Positions 17,706 through 27,499 are shown, counted from the first letter of the stretch. The stretch is 64,000 nucleotides of DNA from Komagataeibacter melomenusus (GCF_013155395.1 NZ_JABJWC010000005.1:60013-124012); one strand, 5' to 3'. The notes: generated by a model not told the origin, from the sequence alone. Made by a program: numbers and translations.

Positions 17706-19451
17706 ATGAGATATGCCCATAGTAACTTTGAAGCGTTCGTACGCCCTGAAAAACCCGCCGGGATTGATGCCCGCGCGGCCTGGATCATTGGCGGCGGCCT
17801 TGGCGGCATGGCCGCCGCCGCCTTCCTGGTCCGTGATGCGGGCATGCCCCCGGCACGCATCACCATTCTTGAAGCCTCAGGCGACAATGGCGGCGCGCTC
17901 GATGGCACGGGTAACGCCGAGACCGGCTGGCTCATTCGCGGTGGCCGGGAAATGGAAGAACAGTTCCAGTGCCTGTGGGACCTGTACCGCTCGATCCCGT
18001 CGCTTGAAGTGCCCGGCGCCTCCGTGCTTGATGAGTTCTACCGCCTCAACCGCGCCGACCCCAGCAGCAGCCCCATCCGCGCGATGCAGGAACGCGGCCA
18101 GCCCTTACCCGACCGCAACAGCCTGACCCTGACCGGCAAGGCCCGGCGCGAGATCCTGACCCTGATCCTGACGGATGAAGACAGGCTTGATGGCAAGACG
18201 ATCAGCGATGTGCTGTCGGCCGATTTCATGAAATCGAATTTCTGGCTGTTCTGGCGCTCCATGTTCGCGTTCGAGACATGGCACAGCGCCATCGAGATGA
18301 AGCGCTACCTCGCCCGCTTCGTGCACCAGATCCTGGGGCTGAAGGATCTGCACACGCTCAAATTCACCCGCTTCAACCAGCAGGAATCGCTCAGCAAACC
18401 GCTCGCCACATGGCTTGCCGGGCAGGGCGTGGTGTTCCGCCATGGCGTGCGGGCGACCAATGTGCGCATTGATACCGCTGGCGGCAGGAAGGTTGCGACC
18501 CGCATCGACCTGCTTGAAAACGGCCAGCCCGATGGCATCGACATCAAGGCGGATGACCTGGTGTTCGTGACCAATGGCTCCATGGTGGAAAATTCCCGCT
18601 GGGGCGACCACCACACCCCCGCCCCGATCGAAACCGGCATTGCCGAGGGCAATATCTGGCAGTTATGGCGCAACATCGCCGCACAGGACCCTGCCTTCGG
18701 CCGGCCTGACGTGTTCTGTGGCGACACAACGAAATCACGCTGGGAGTCCGCTACCCTCACCACGCGCGATGCACGTATTCCTGATATCGTGCACAGGGTG
18801 ACGGGGCGCGATCCCTTCTCTGGCCGTACGGTTACGGGCGGGCCGATTACCATCCGTGATTCCGCGTGGCTGATGAGTTGGGTGGTCAGCAGGCAGCCGC
18901 ATTTCAAGGGGCAGCCCGAAGGGCAGATGGTGGCGTGGCTGTACGGCCTGTTCAGCGACGTGCCTGGCAATTACGTCAAGAAACCCATGCAGGACTGCAC
19001 GGGTGAGGAAATCACGCGCGAATGGCTGTTCCACATGGGCGTGCCGGAAGACCAGATTGACGACATGGCCGCCACGGGTGCCACCACCCATCCGTGCATG
19101 ATGCCCTTCATCACCGCGCAGTTCATGCCACGCGCGACAGGCGACCGGCCCAAGGTGGTGCCCGAGGGCAGCGTCAACCTCGCCTTTCTTGGCCAGTTTG
19201 CCGAAACGCCGCGTGATACGGTGTTCACGACCGAATATTCGGTGCGCACCGCAATGGAGGCAGTCTATACGCTGCTCGACATCGACCGTGCCGTGCCGGA
19301 AGTATTTGGCAGCGTTTATGACGTGCGCATGCTGTTGCAGGCAGCCGCCGAACTGCGCGATGCCCGCAAGATCCCGGCATCGGGCGTGGTGCACCACCTG
19401 GCCGATGGCACGGAAATTGGCGACCTGCTGGCCCGTTACGGCCTGATCTAG
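17706..19451 (+). CDS. ohyA: Oleate hydratase (myosin-cross-reactive antigen family)
   Basis: 581 residues. The start MRYAHSNFEAFVRP corresponds to the conserved YxxxNYEAFARP start of oleate hydratases. The FAD-binding motif is IIGGGLGGMAAAAFL at about 27-41. Further family blocks are NAETGWLIRGGREME, FWRSMFAFETWHSA, HTLKFTRFNQQES and GQFAETPRDTVFTTEYSVR. The enzyme hydrates the cis-9 double bond of unsaturated fatty acids to hydroxy acids, usually for detoxification or membrane adjustment. ATG 17706 is preferred to ATG 17610 because family proteins start there. The stop codon falls at the edge of repeat copy B. Confidence 0.93.
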   Translation: MRYAHSNFEAFVRPEKPAGIDARAAWIIGGGLGGMAAAAFLVRDAGMPPARITILEASGDNGGALDGTGNAETGWLIRGGREMEEQFQCLWDLYRSIPSLEVPGASVLDEFYRLNRADPSSSPIRAMQERGQPLPDRNSLTLTGKARREILTLILTDEDRLDGKTISDVLSADFMKSNFWLFWRSMFAFETWHSAIEMKRYLARFVHQILGLKDLHTLKFTRFNQQESLSKPLATWLAGQGVVFRHGVRATNVRIDTAGGRKVATRIDLLENGQPDGIDIKADDLVFVTNGSMVENSRWGDHHTPAPIETGIAEGNIWQLWRNIAAQDPAFGRPDVFCGDTTKSRWESATLTTRDARIPDIVHRVTGRDPFSGRTVTGGPITIRDSAWLMSWVVSRQPHFKGQPEGQMVAWLYGLFSDVPGNYVKKPMQDCTGEEITREWLFHMGVPEDQIDDMAATGATTHPCMMPFITAQFMPRATGDRPKVVPEGSVNLAFLGQFAETPRDTVFTTEYSVRTAMEAVYTLLDIDRAVPEVFGSVYDVRMLLQAAAELRDARKIPASGVVHHLADGTEIGDLLARYGLI

Positions 19452-19555
19452 AGCAGATCCAGTTTGAATGGACCCATTCGAACTGGTGAAGATGCCCGAT
19501 AAACAATGAGTTGGAGCCATTCCACTGAGCCAGGGTTCAGTGGAATGGCTCTAGA
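19448..19555 (-). repeat. Double-hairpin repeat, copy B (inverted)
   Basis: Same two-hairpin structure as 16663-16767 but in reverse orientation, with about ten substitutions. It begins within the oleate hydratase stop codon. The two copies bracket a 2.7-kb segment with the phospholipase D-like and oleate hydratase genes. Confidence 0.8.
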
Positions 19556-19576
19556 ACGCGCCCTGCACGGGCATGA

Positions 19577-19612
19577 TAGAAAAAGCGCCGCCTTTTACGA
19601 TAAAGGCGGCGC
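19577..19612 (-). terminator. Rho-independent terminator of the MDR-type reductase gene
   Basis: The stem GCGCCGCCTTT/AAAGGCGGCGC is followed on the minus strand by a T-run (seen as an A-run from about 19579). It lies just after the minus-strand gene ending at 19643. Confidence 0.8.
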
Positions 19613-19642
19613 CAGGTTACTTTTGTTATTTTGATCCGCTTT

Positions 19643-20650
19643 TCAGAACTCCAGGCAGATCTTGCCAAAATGCCGGTTGCTTTCCTGATGGCGGAAGGCT
19701 GGCACGATTTCTTCAAGCGCAAAGCTGCGGTCAATGACCGGGCGGATGCCATTGCCCTCCAGGGCCCGCACCATGGCCTGCTGGTCGGCCCGGCAACCCA
19801 CGAGCACACCCTGCAGCCGGAACTGCTTGAGCAGCATCGGCACCACCTCCAGTTGCCCGGCCACGCCCGTCAGGATGCCAATGACGGAAATATGGCCTGC
19901 CACCCGGATGGCCGCCATCGACTGCGCCAGCGTGGCGGGGCCACCGACCTCGATGATATGGTCCACGCCCCGCCCGCCGGTCAGTTCCCATGCACGCGCC
20001 CCCCAGTGCGGGTTTTCGCGGTAATTGATCACATGGTCCGCGCCAAGGGCGCGCAGGCGTTCGAGCTTCGCATCGCTTGATGAAGTGGCGATGACCGTGG
20101 CCCCTGCCATCTTGGCAAATTGCAGCGCGAAGATCGACACGCCGCCCGTGCCCTGCACCAGCACCGTATCACCGGGCTTGACGGCATCATCGACAAACAG
20201 CGCGCGCCACGCCGTCAGCCCCGCCGTGGTCAGCGTCGCCGCCTCGGCATGCGACCAGCCACGCGGCGCATGGGTGAAGGAGGTGGCGGGCGCGGTCACG
20301 TCCTCACGCGCATAGCCATCCACCCCATCGCCCGGCACGCTGGCAAAGCCGATCACCTCGGGCGCGCCACCGAGCCATGTGGGGAAGAAGGTACTGACAA
20401 CACGGTCACCGGGCGCGAAGTCGCTTACGCCCGTACCGACTTCCAGCACGTCACCCGCGCCATCCGCCATGGGGATGCGCGGCACCGTGGGCGCCCACAT
20501 GCCACTGACAACCGCATAATCATGATAGTTCAGGGAGGAAGCATGCAGCCTGACCCTGATTTCACCCGGTTCCGGCGCGCGGGCAGGCTGATCGGACATG
20601 ATGACATGATCGAAGCCGCCGGGCGGCTGCACAATAACCGTTCTGGGCAT
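19643..20650 (-). CDS. Zinc-type alcohol dehydrogenase / quinone reductase family (MDR)
   Basis: 335 residues. The N-terminal GroES-like domain (SSLNYHDYAVVSG) precedes a Rossmann domain with VLVQGTGGVSIFALQFAKMA, which binds NAD(P). The later ALGADHVINYRENPHWG segment is typical of MDR oxidoreductases. The structural zinc cysteines of classical alcohol dehydrogenases are absent, as in quinone-reductase-like members. ATG 20650 follows GAGGAG; the frame upstream to 20791 is not protein-like. Substrate unknown. Confidence 0.85.
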   Translation of the reverse strand: MPRTVIVQPPGGFDHVIMSDQPARAPEPGEIRVRLHASSLNYHDYAVVSGMWAPTVPRIPMADGAGDVLEVGTGVSDFAPGDRVVSTFFPTWLGGAPEVIGFASVPGDGVDGYAREDVTAPATSFTHAPRGWSHAEAATLTTAGLTAWRALFVDDAVKPGDTVLVQGTGGVSIFALQFAKMAGATVIATSSSDAKLERLRALGADHVINYRENPHWGARAWELTGGRGVDHIIEVGGPATLAQSMAAIRVAGHISVIGILTGVAGQLEVVPMLLKQFRLQGVLVGCRADQQAMVRALEGNGIRPVIDRSFALEEIVPAFRHQESNRHFGKICLEF

Positions 20651-20945
20651 CGCGGGTTTCTCCTCACTACAGTGAAAGGAAAAATACCAGATACAGGCTG
20701 CAAACTCCAATATGGCCCGCGATAGCGCGCCACTGCGCAGGGCTGCCCATATACGGACCCTGGGCACCAGAAGCAGCATGTTTACCGGCACATGCGGCGC
20801 TTAACGGATTATTGGTTGACGCTTTTTGCTTCCATCAGGAAAACGCAGGCAGGCGAAGCCGATACGGTTGCCGGGGCCATGAGCCATGCAGGGCAACCAT
20901 TGACCCTGCCCTGTCATGCCTGGGGCAGGAAATCAGGTAACAGCA

Positions 20946-20981
20946 GAAACAGAAATGCACATGCCCATCAAGAGCATGTGC
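20946..20981 (-). terminator. Likely terminator of the TonB receptor gene
   Basis: GCACATGC/GCATGTGC with a nine-base loop sits 13 bases past the receptor stop (20994), followed on the minus strand by a T-rich tail. The gap 20651-20945 also holds the reductase promoter; no gene is seen in it. Confidence 0.55.
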
Positions 20982-20993
20982 AACAATACTGAA

Positions 20994-23555
20994 TCAGAGC
21001 TTGAAGTTGACGCGGCCGTAATAATAGCCACCGGTCATCGGCACCTGAGACGACATGGAGTCATACACGTTGGCGCCAAGCTGGTTGACAATACCGGGCA
21101 CCTTGCGCGGCCGGATGTTGAACACGTTATTCGCGCCAACCGCAACATGCCAGCGCGGCGTAACCTGATAACCGATTTCGATATCGGTCAGCCAGCGCGG
21201 CGTATTCTTGAACTGGTAGAAGCACTGGTTGGAGTTTTCAAGTGACTGCGAACCGCAGGTTGCATTGGTCGGCGTCCAGTCCTGATACTGCATCATGTCA
21301 GTCGTTTCGCCATAACGCGTCTGACGGATGTTGAAGTCCCAGTTCTTGTAAGTATAGAAGGCATTGAGGATGATCTTGCTACGCGGATAGGACGTGGTCA
21401 GCCACGCGGTATTTTCCGCATTCAGCAGGGCATCACCCGTGCTTGACGTGCCGTTATGGTGCAGGCGCGTCCTGTTCAGGTCAAGCGACATGGACAGCAT
21501 CAGGTTGCCGTATTTGTGCATACGGAACATGTAATCGGCCTTGATGTCCAGGCCCTGCGTGCGCGTGCTTGCACCATTGGTGAAGTAATAGGTCTGCACG
21601 GAGTTGGCGGACTGGGCATCAAACGCAGGCAGGCTCACACCCATCTGCTGCAGTGCATTGACGGCGGCCTCACCCGTTGTCACGCCACCCTGCACGATAC
21701 GGTCACGGATATTGATCTGGTAGACATCGGCCTCGATATGGAAACCATCAACCGGCTCCAGAACGATACCGCCACTCACGCTGGTCGACCGCTCGGGCTT
21801 GAGCTTGGAAGCCCCGGTCCCGATTGCTTCGGGCGAATTGACCGGCAGCAGGCCGAGTGCCGTGGTCGGGCCCACGTTCACGGCACTGTAGTGCTGCTCC
21901 GCCATGGTGGGCGCGCGGAAGCCATTGCTGATGGTGCCACGGATACCGACACGACGGTTGAAATCGTAACGGGTCGAGACCTTGCCGTTCTCGGTGTTGC
22001 CAACGTCGGTGTAATGTTCAAAGCGACCGGCAAAATCAAGATCCCACTTACGGGTCAGCTTGAAGTCACCATCAATGTAACCGGCCCAGACGTCACGGTC
22101 CCACTTGCCGGCATCCTGCGGGGTCAGGCCGGCAAGTGCCTGGCTGCCACCATCAATGTAGGATGCGGGATCACCTGCCTTGATCTGGTATTCTTCCAGC
22201 CGGTGCTCGGCGCCGAAGGCCAGCGTCATCGGCACGGCATGGCCGATATTGAAATGACGGCGGAAATCGGCGTTATTCGTCCACTGCGACATGCGATAGG
22301 ACGCGGCACGCACCTTCTGGGGTGAATAGCCGGTATCGGCGTACAGGTTGGGGTTGACGGTATCCTTGACGCCGATCTTGTCTTCATCCGCACCATAGGT
22401 GGTGCTCAGGTCCCAGTTGAACCCCATGAAGTTGTCGCCCTTGAGGCCAAGGGTTGCGGCGTAATCGTTTTCCTCGTTGGTTTCCAGCGGCGAATACCCT
22501 TCCGGATAATATGCCGGCACGCTGTTGGACGCCCCCGAAGGCAGACGATAGTTTTCATACCCTTCCGCATGGCGGTGGGCATAGGTGATCAGGCCATAGA
22601 AGTTGATGCCGGGCGTAAACTGCTTGCCCCATTCAATACCCAGGTTCTCGCGCGTTTCTTCCGGCGTGCTCATGATCTGGTTGGAATAGGGCGAGACCTT
22701 GACGCTACCGGTATACTGCTCGTTGGCGGCACCCGGGGGCGTGTAGCCATTCAGCCGGTTGTCCATCGCCTTCGTGACGAAGTGATCCGTATGGTAAACC
22801 TGCCCGCTGATGTGCAGGAAGCCGTTCTCGCCAAGCTTCATGCCGCCATCGGCATTGACCTGATACTGCCAGCCATCGCCGTTATAGGCGTTGGCGCCGG
22901 TCTGGTAGCTGGCATCAAAGCCATGGTCCTGCTTCTTGGTGATGATGTTCACCACGCCTGCAATGGCGTCAGAGCCATACATGGCGGCAGCACCATCTTC
23001 CAGCACCTCGATATGGTCAATCGAGTTGGCGGGAATCATGTTCAGGTCAACCGGGGTTGAACCGAAATCGGGGCCTGCGTCAGCGTTGATGTTACCGGTC
23101 GTGTGGCGGCGCTTGCCATCAACGAGCACCAGCACCTGGTTGGGCGTCAGGCCGCGCATGCGGATGGCCGATGTCAGTGCGCCCGCATCCGTGCCCATGG
23201 TGCTGACATTGATCGAGGCGTAGGTACGCGTCAGCGCATCCGCGAGGTTCATCTGGCCCGAACGGCGCAGCGTTGCAGCCGATACGACAGTAACAGGGCT
23301 GGTGCTGTTACGCGCCCGCTTGTTACTGGAGTGGGTTCCCGTCACGATCATGACTTCAGGCGCGTCATTGGCGGCGCGGCCACCCGAAGCGAGTGTATGC
23401 TGGGCACGGCTGGGCGTGACGGCCTTGGTGGCAGCATGCCGCACAGGCTTGGGCTTGGCTGCAGGTTCAGCAGCAGTCTGGGCAAATGCGTGCACCGCAT
23501 CGAAACATCCGGTCACACATATGGTGGCTGCGAGTAGCTGTCGTCGGAATACCAT
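20994..23555 (-). CDS. TonB-dependent outer-membrane receptor
   Basis: 853 residues. A signal peptide MVFRRQLLAATICVTGCFDA ends near AFAQ. A Pro/Ala/Lys-rich linker and a TonB-box-like VMIVTGTHSS follow, then the plug (SAIRMRGLTPNQVLVLVDGK, then MYGSDAIAGVVNIIT). The 22-strand barrel ends with VAVGANNVFNIRPRK. It moves a substrate across the outer membrane using TonB energy. ATG 23555 has GAAGGA upstream. It is the first of a minus-strand row with M20 and amidohydrolase genes, suggesting uptake of an organic nitrogen compound rather than a metal. That is inference. Confidence 0.9.
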   Translation of the reverse strand: MVFRRQLLAATICVTGCFDAVHAFAQTAAEPAAKPKPVRHAATKAVTPSRAQHTLASGGRAANDAPEVMIVTGTHSSNKRARNSTSPVTVVSAATLRRSGQMNLADALTRTYASINVSTMGTDAGALTSAIRMRGLTPNQVLVLVDGKRRHTTGNINADAGPDFGSTPVDLNMIPANSIDHIEVLEDGAAAMYGSDAIAGVVNIITKKQDHGFDASYQTGANAYNGDGWQYQVNADGGMKLGENGFLHISGQVYHTDHFVTKAMDNRLNGYTPPGAANEQYTGSVKVSPYSNQIMSTPEETRENLGIEWGKQFTPGINFYGLITYAHRHAEGYENYRLPSGASNSVPAYYPEGYSPLETNEENDYAATLGLKGDNFMGFNWDLSTTYGADEDKIGVKDTVNPNLYADTGYSPQKVRAASYRMSQWTNNADFRRHFNIGHAVPMTLAFGAEHRLEEYQIKAGDPASYIDGGSQALAGLTPQDAGKWDRDVWAGYIDGDFKLTRKWDLDFAGRFEHYTDVGNTENGKVSTRYDFNRRVGIRGTISNGFRAPTMAEQHYSAVNVGPTTALGLLPVNSPEAIGTGASKLKPERSTSVSGGIVLEPVDGFHIEADVYQINIRDRIVQGGVTTGEAAVNALQQMGVSLPAFDAQSANSVQTYYFTNGASTRTQGLDIKADYMFRMHKYGNLMLSMSLDLNRTRLHHNGTSSTGDALLNAENTAWLTTSYPRSKIILNAFYTYKNWDFNIRQTRYGETTDMMQYQDWTPTNATCGSQSLENSNQCFYQFKNTPRWLTDIEIGYQVTPRWHVAVGANNVFNIRPRKVPGIVNQLGANVYDSMSSQVPMTGGYYYGRVNFKL

Positions 23556-23629
23556 GTCAATTCTGTCCTTCGGCACTAACGGATATATCGACCCGCCTTT
23601 ACTTTGTTACTACGTATCTTGATTTGTGG

Positions 23630-24883
23630 TTACTTTGAATTATTTGACAATATAATTCGTAACGATTCTGCAACTATTAAAGTCGCCCGCTTCAGATCAT
23701 CCAGCATGACGTGTTCATCAGCACGGTGACCATTGGCATCCTGTAGTTTCCGCGGCCCTGCGCCATACAGCACGGTCGGGCATCCTGCTGCGCTATATAG
23801 TCGCGCATCAGTAAAAAGCGGCATTCCCTTTATCGGAATTTCCTCGCCCAGCACTTCCTGCCCCGCCTGGCGGATTGCATCCGTCAGAACTTTCTGCCCG
23901 GCAACCGGCACCAGCGGGCGGGCCAGCAGGCAACGGTCGATCTGAAAGCGGATGTGGGGATACGGAGCCAGGGCATGCGCTATCACATCGCGCAGTTCCC
24001 GCTCAACGTTTTCAGGGCTTTCATCTGGCAGAATACGCCGCTCAAGACGGAAAGAGGCCTGCTCGGGCACGACATTGGCCGCAACGCCGCCCTGAATCGT
24101 GCCGATGACCAGCGTAGGCCCGTCAATCCCGTCGATGGCGGAGACATGCGAAGCGATTTCCTTGCGCCATGCATAAAGCACCGACAGCACGGCATTGGCG
24201 GCTTCAAGGGCGTCATGACCGGTTTCAGGCCATGCGGAATGCGCAGCCTTGCCCGCCAGATGCACATCAAGCTGCAGGCTGCCATTATGCGCGATCATGA
24301 CCGCGTAGGTAAAACCGGCGCTGATTACGTAATCCGGCTTTGTCAGCCCCTGCTCCAGCAGCCAGCCCGGACCGAGCAGGCCACCGGTTTCCTCATCATA
24401 AGTAAAGTGCAGCTCAACCGTGCCATTCAGGTCAGGACAGCATTTGACCAGGGCACGCAGCGCAAAGACATAGGTGGCAAAATCCGCCTTGGAGACGGCA
24501 GCGCCGCGCCCATAAAGCGCGCCATCCACAATTTCACCGCCATACGGGTCATGGTGCCACCCCTCTCCTGGCGGCACGACATCGCCATGGGCGTTCAGGG
24601 CGATCACAGGCCCCTCGCCCGTGCCAAAACGCTGGCGGACAATCAGGTTGGTCACAGTTTTCATGCCATAACGCGCAACCCGTTCCTGCGGAACGGGATG
24701 ACGTTCGACCTCAAACCCCAGCGCCTCGATCAGACTGGCGGCCACAAGTGCATGGGGTGCGCAGTCACCCGGCGGATTGTCAGACGGAACCCTTACCAGT
24801 TCCTGCAGGAACGGTATCTGCCGCGCGCGGTGTTCCCGGTCGATCTCGAGTTCAAGGTCGCGAACATAATTCATGCGGCTCAT
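23630..24883 (-). CDS. M20 family ArgE/DapE-like deacylase with altered metal site
   Basis: 417 residues. The first metal ligands are present in LNAHGDVVPP (His99, Asp101), and the catalytic Glu pair in YDEETGG (Glu164-165). A C-terminal His lies in NGHRADEH. The usual bridging aspartate of GRGxxDxK is replaced: here the motif is GRGAAVSKAD, with Val130 at that position. The next ligand region is VISAGFT rather than an acidic one. Family members hydrolyse N-acyl or carbamoyl amino acids in the cytoplasm. With the neighbouring hydantoinase-like gene it could open a cyclic amide and then deacylate it, if active. Confidence 0.8.
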   Translation of the reverse strand: MSRMNYVRDLELEIDREHRARQIPFLQELVRVPSDNPPGDCAPHALVAASLIEALGFEVERHPVPQERVARYGMKTVTNLIVRQRFGTGEGPVIALNAHGDVVPPGEGWHHDPYGGEIVDGALYGRGAAVSKADFATYVFALRALVKCCPDLNGTVELHFTYDEETGGLLGPGWLLEQGLTKPDYVISAGFTYAVMIAHNGSLQLDVHLAGKAAHSAWPETGHDALEAANAVLSVLYAWRKEIASHVSAIDGIDGPTLVIGTIQGGVAANVVPEQASFRLERRILPDESPENVERELRDVIAHALAPYPHIRFQIDRCLLARPLVPVAGQKVLTDAIRQAGQEVLGEEIPIKGMPLFTDARLYSAAGCPTVLYGAGPRKLQDANGHRADEHVMLDDLKRATLIVAESLRIILSNNSK

Positions 24884-25318
24884 GCAATCTCTCCCAATTC
24901 TTCAGTAGAATTAAGGAATTCGGTCAATTGTTACGTTCACGGTACAAATCCAGTCTGCACCAACCCGGACCCTACCTCCCTCCGGTGCCCGTGACACACA
25001 TGCAGCCGACAGGGTGGGTATGCGAATTGTATACCTTTCATATCTGAACGTGTAAAGCGAAATGAAAAGGTCATATCGTCCTAAAATAGCCTTTTTATTT
25101 ATAATCAATGTACAGGTCGGAACGAATCTGAGCATCTGAAGCGAGATTCGGCCGGAAACGGCTATTGTGGCCTGCTACATCATGGAATGTACAAAAAAGT
25201 CCCTCCCCAAGAGTGACCTAAACGCCACAGGAGAGGGATATTTGTACAGTAATCCTACAAATTATACGTAGATACGGGCAGCAGGAGCAGGCTCGACGCC
25301 CGCTCCTGCAAACAGCCG
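24884..25318. other. Intergenic region with GTATAC site
   Basis: This 435-bp gap is AT-richer than its neighbours and holds the promoter of the M20 gene. TTGTATACCT at 25027-25036 resembles the perfect palindrome at 31331. An imperfect long stem (CCCTC/GAGGG, about 25202-25240) may end the amidohydrolase transcript. No gene seen. Confidence 0.45.
25027..25036. promoter_or_regulatory. TTGTATAC half-palindrome upstream of M20 gene
   Basis: TTGTATACCT matches the perfect palindrome at 31331 in eight of ten positions. It lies about 145 bp before the M20 start. A weaker relative, TTGTATCAAC (26791-26800), precedes the amidohydrolase. The shared core suggests one GntR-type regulator. Confidence 0.35.
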
Positions 25319-26710
25319 TCAGTTCCCCTTGAGCGGGGCAACAAAGCTGCCATCGCCTTCGGCAGCGAGGATGGCATTGTCACGCATGCCGATCCTGCCG
25401 CCAGAAAGGGTCATGACCGGCCAGCCCTTGACCTGACGCCCCTCATACGGCGTGTAGTCAATGGCATGGTGCAGAAGGCTGTTGGTGATTGTCACCGTCT
25501 TTTCGGGATCCCACAGCACGATATCCGCATCGGCGCCAGGCGCGATCGTGCCCTTGCGCGGGTGCAGCCCATACCGGCGGGCCGGATTGGTGGAAACAAG
25601 GGCCACAAACTGGTTGAGCGTAATGTTGCCCCTGTTCACGCCCTCATCAAAAATGAGCGGCAGGCGCGTTGCCAGCCCCGGTATGCCATTCGGCACGAGG
25701 GAGAAAGGCGCATCACGGCCGAAGCGTGATTTACCGAGCGGGCCATCATAGCTGTAACCGCAGTGATCGGATGAAATCACATCAATCACCCCACGCCGCA
25801 CATAGGACCACAGGCCAGCGGAATCCGCCTTGGTGCGCGGCGGCGGGCTGCACATGTAACGTGCGCCCTCAAAGCCGGGGCGGTCCATATCCGCGCCTGT
25901 CAGGACAAAATACTGGGGGCAGGTTTCAGCCACCACGGGCACGCCGCGCTTGCGGGCACGGTCAATCTCTTCCACCACTTCGGGGCAGGATACATGGAAG
26001 ATCTGGATCTTCTGCTCGATCAGCCCGGCAAGGACCATGGCGCGATACGTGGCCTCGCGCTCCAGGCATGGCGGACGGGACAGGGCATGATAACGGGGAG
26101 ATGTCTCGTTACGGGCAAGGCATTCCCTGATCATGAAGCTGATCGCTTCATAATTCTCGCAATGCACCGACACGATCGTACCAGCATTGCGCGCGGCCTC
26201 GAGCACCTTCAGAAAATCGCCATCGCCGAGATGGAAATCATCATAGGTCATGAAAACCTTCAGGCCCGCGACACCCCGGCGCACCACTTCGGGGATACCT
26301 TCGGCAATGGTCTGTTCGTCCACGTTCGTAATGATCTGGTGGATGGCGTAATCGATCCGTGAGCGCCGTCCCTTTTCCACATATGTTTCGAACTGGTCGA
26401 CAAGCGACCGGCCGTTGGGCAGATGGGCGGAGAAACAGACAACCGTTGTCGTGCCGCCAGCAAGCGCCGACGCACTGGCGGTGCTGAAGCTATCCTCATG
26501 CACGCTGCCATCGGCTTCGTCCTGCTCGATATGGCAATGGCCATCCACACCACCAGGCATGACCAGCAATCCCTGCGCATCGATCGTCTCACGCCCTTCA
26601 AGATGCTGCCCCACGGCTGCGATCTGCGCGCCATTGATGCCTACATCGCCACGAAAGGTCGCATCTGCCGTAACGATGGTGCCGTTACGGATTACAATAT
26701 CATATGTCAT
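25319..26710 (-). CDS. Dihydropyrimidinase / D-hydantoinase-like amidohydrolase
   Basis: 463 residues of the cyclic amidohydrolase family. Metal ligands are His58 and His60 (GGVDGHCH), the carboxylated Lys151 in VAGLKVFMTYDD, His in SVHCEN, His in IQIFHVSC and Asp in SSDHCGY. These enzymes open cyclic amides such as hydantoins, dihydropyrimidines or allantoin. The start at 26710 gives the usual MTYDIVIRNGTIVTAD. It is read in the same direction as the GntR gene 133 bp upstream. The substrate may also be an allantoin-like compound given the PucG-like aminotransferase at 40610. This is inference. Confidence 0.87.
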   Translation of the reverse strand: MTYDIVIRNGTIVTADATFRGDVGINGAQIAAVGQHLEGRETIDAQGLLVMPGGVDGHCHIEQDEADGSVHEDSFSTASASALAGGTTTVVCFSAHLPNGRSLVDQFETYVEKGRRSRIDYAIHQIITNVDEQTIAEGIPEVVRRGVAGLKVFMTYDDFHLGDGDFLKVLEAARNAGTIVSVHCENYEAISFMIRECLARNETSPRYHALSRPPCLEREATYRAMVLAGLIEQKIQIFHVSCPEVVEEIDRARKRGVPVVAETCPQYFVLTGADMDRPGFEGARYMCSPPPRTKADSAGLWSYVRRGVIDVISSDHCGYSYDGPLGKSRFGRDAPFSLVPNGIPGLATRLPLIFDEGVNRGNITLNQFVALVSTNPARRYGLHPRKGTIAPGADADIVLWDPEKTVTITNSLLHHAIDYTPYEGRQVKGWPVMTLSGGRIGMRDNAILAAEGDGSFVAPLKGN

Positions 26711-26843
26711 GTCATGATCCTGTCAGACGGAAGGAGTCGGAATGGACTGCCCTGCCTGCGCCCGGCAGGGAAAATCCGGTCCCGACAAAATTGTATCAAC
26801 AACCTGGCGCAGGCGTGCAGGACGGCAATGCCATACGCTGGCG

Positions 26844-27482
26844 CTACATGCCGCGCAGCGTGGCGACACAATCCGATGCGACATTGCGCAGGTGGTTGAG
26901 CATGGCGGTCTTGGCGCTTTCCACATCCTCATCCAGAAAGGCATCCAGCAGGGCCAGATGTTCCGCGGTCGACGCAGGCACCCGGCCCAGGGGATTCGTT
27001 ACCTCACATAAACGCGTCGATGTACGCAGGTCGGTTATGGTGCGTGACAGCACGATGTTACCCGATGCATTGGCAAACATCTGGTGCAACTGATCATCCA
27101 GCTTCCAGTGTGCCGCGGTCTGCTCTGGGTATTTGCCCAGTTCCACAACCGAACGGCGCAACGCCAGTATCCGGTCCTTGTCAATCTTGTTATGAGCAAG
27201 CGTGATCGCCTCACATTCCAGAATTTCACGGATACGGATGCTCTGGAAGAATTCGGCGGCCGATACCCCCCGCACGGCAAAAGAGCGCGACCCCCGCTTG
27301 ACCAGCAATCCTTCTGCCGCAAGACGCATCAGTGCCTCACGGATGGGCGTGCGGGAAATCTCCAGATGGTCAACCATCCGGTTTTCCACCACCGACATCC
27401 CCCCAGGCAATTCGCGTTCCAGGATCATACGCCGTATCTGGTCGTATGCCTGCTCAGCCAGGCTCAATTCGCGCTCTGTCAC
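26844..27482 (-). CDS. GntR family regulator, FCD (FadR) subfamily
   Basis: 212 residues from a GTG start. The winged helix is SLAEQAYDQIRRMILERELP, then ENRMVDHLEISRTPIREALM. The all-helical FCD ligand domain has metal-site-type histidines (HWKLDDQLHQMF; STAEHLALLDAF). The GTG at 27482 has CAGGA six bases upstream and starts 17 bases after the upstream DapA-like stop; the longer frame to 27623 overlaps that gene. As the last gene of the dehydrogenase operon it probably controls it, plausibly through the TTGTATACAA site at 31331. Confidence 0.87.
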   Translation of the reverse strand: MTERELSLAEQAYDQIRRMILERELPGGMSVVENRMVDHLEISRTPIREALMRLAAEGLLVKRGSRSFAVRGVSAAEFFQSIRIREILECEAITLAHNKIDKDRILALRRSVVELGKYPEQTAAHWKLDDQLHQMFANASGNIVLSRTITDLRTSTRLCEVTNPLGRVPASTAEHLALLDAFLDEDVESAKTAMLNHLRNVASDCVATLRGM

Positions 27483-27499
27483 CGTTTTCCTGTCCCTTA

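Noticed and set aside
20994..24994. Long plus-strand frames (for example 21456-22325 and 23954-24994) opposite the receptor and M20 genes
   Set aside because: Antisense shadows; the minus-strand proteins have clear family motifs and these do not.
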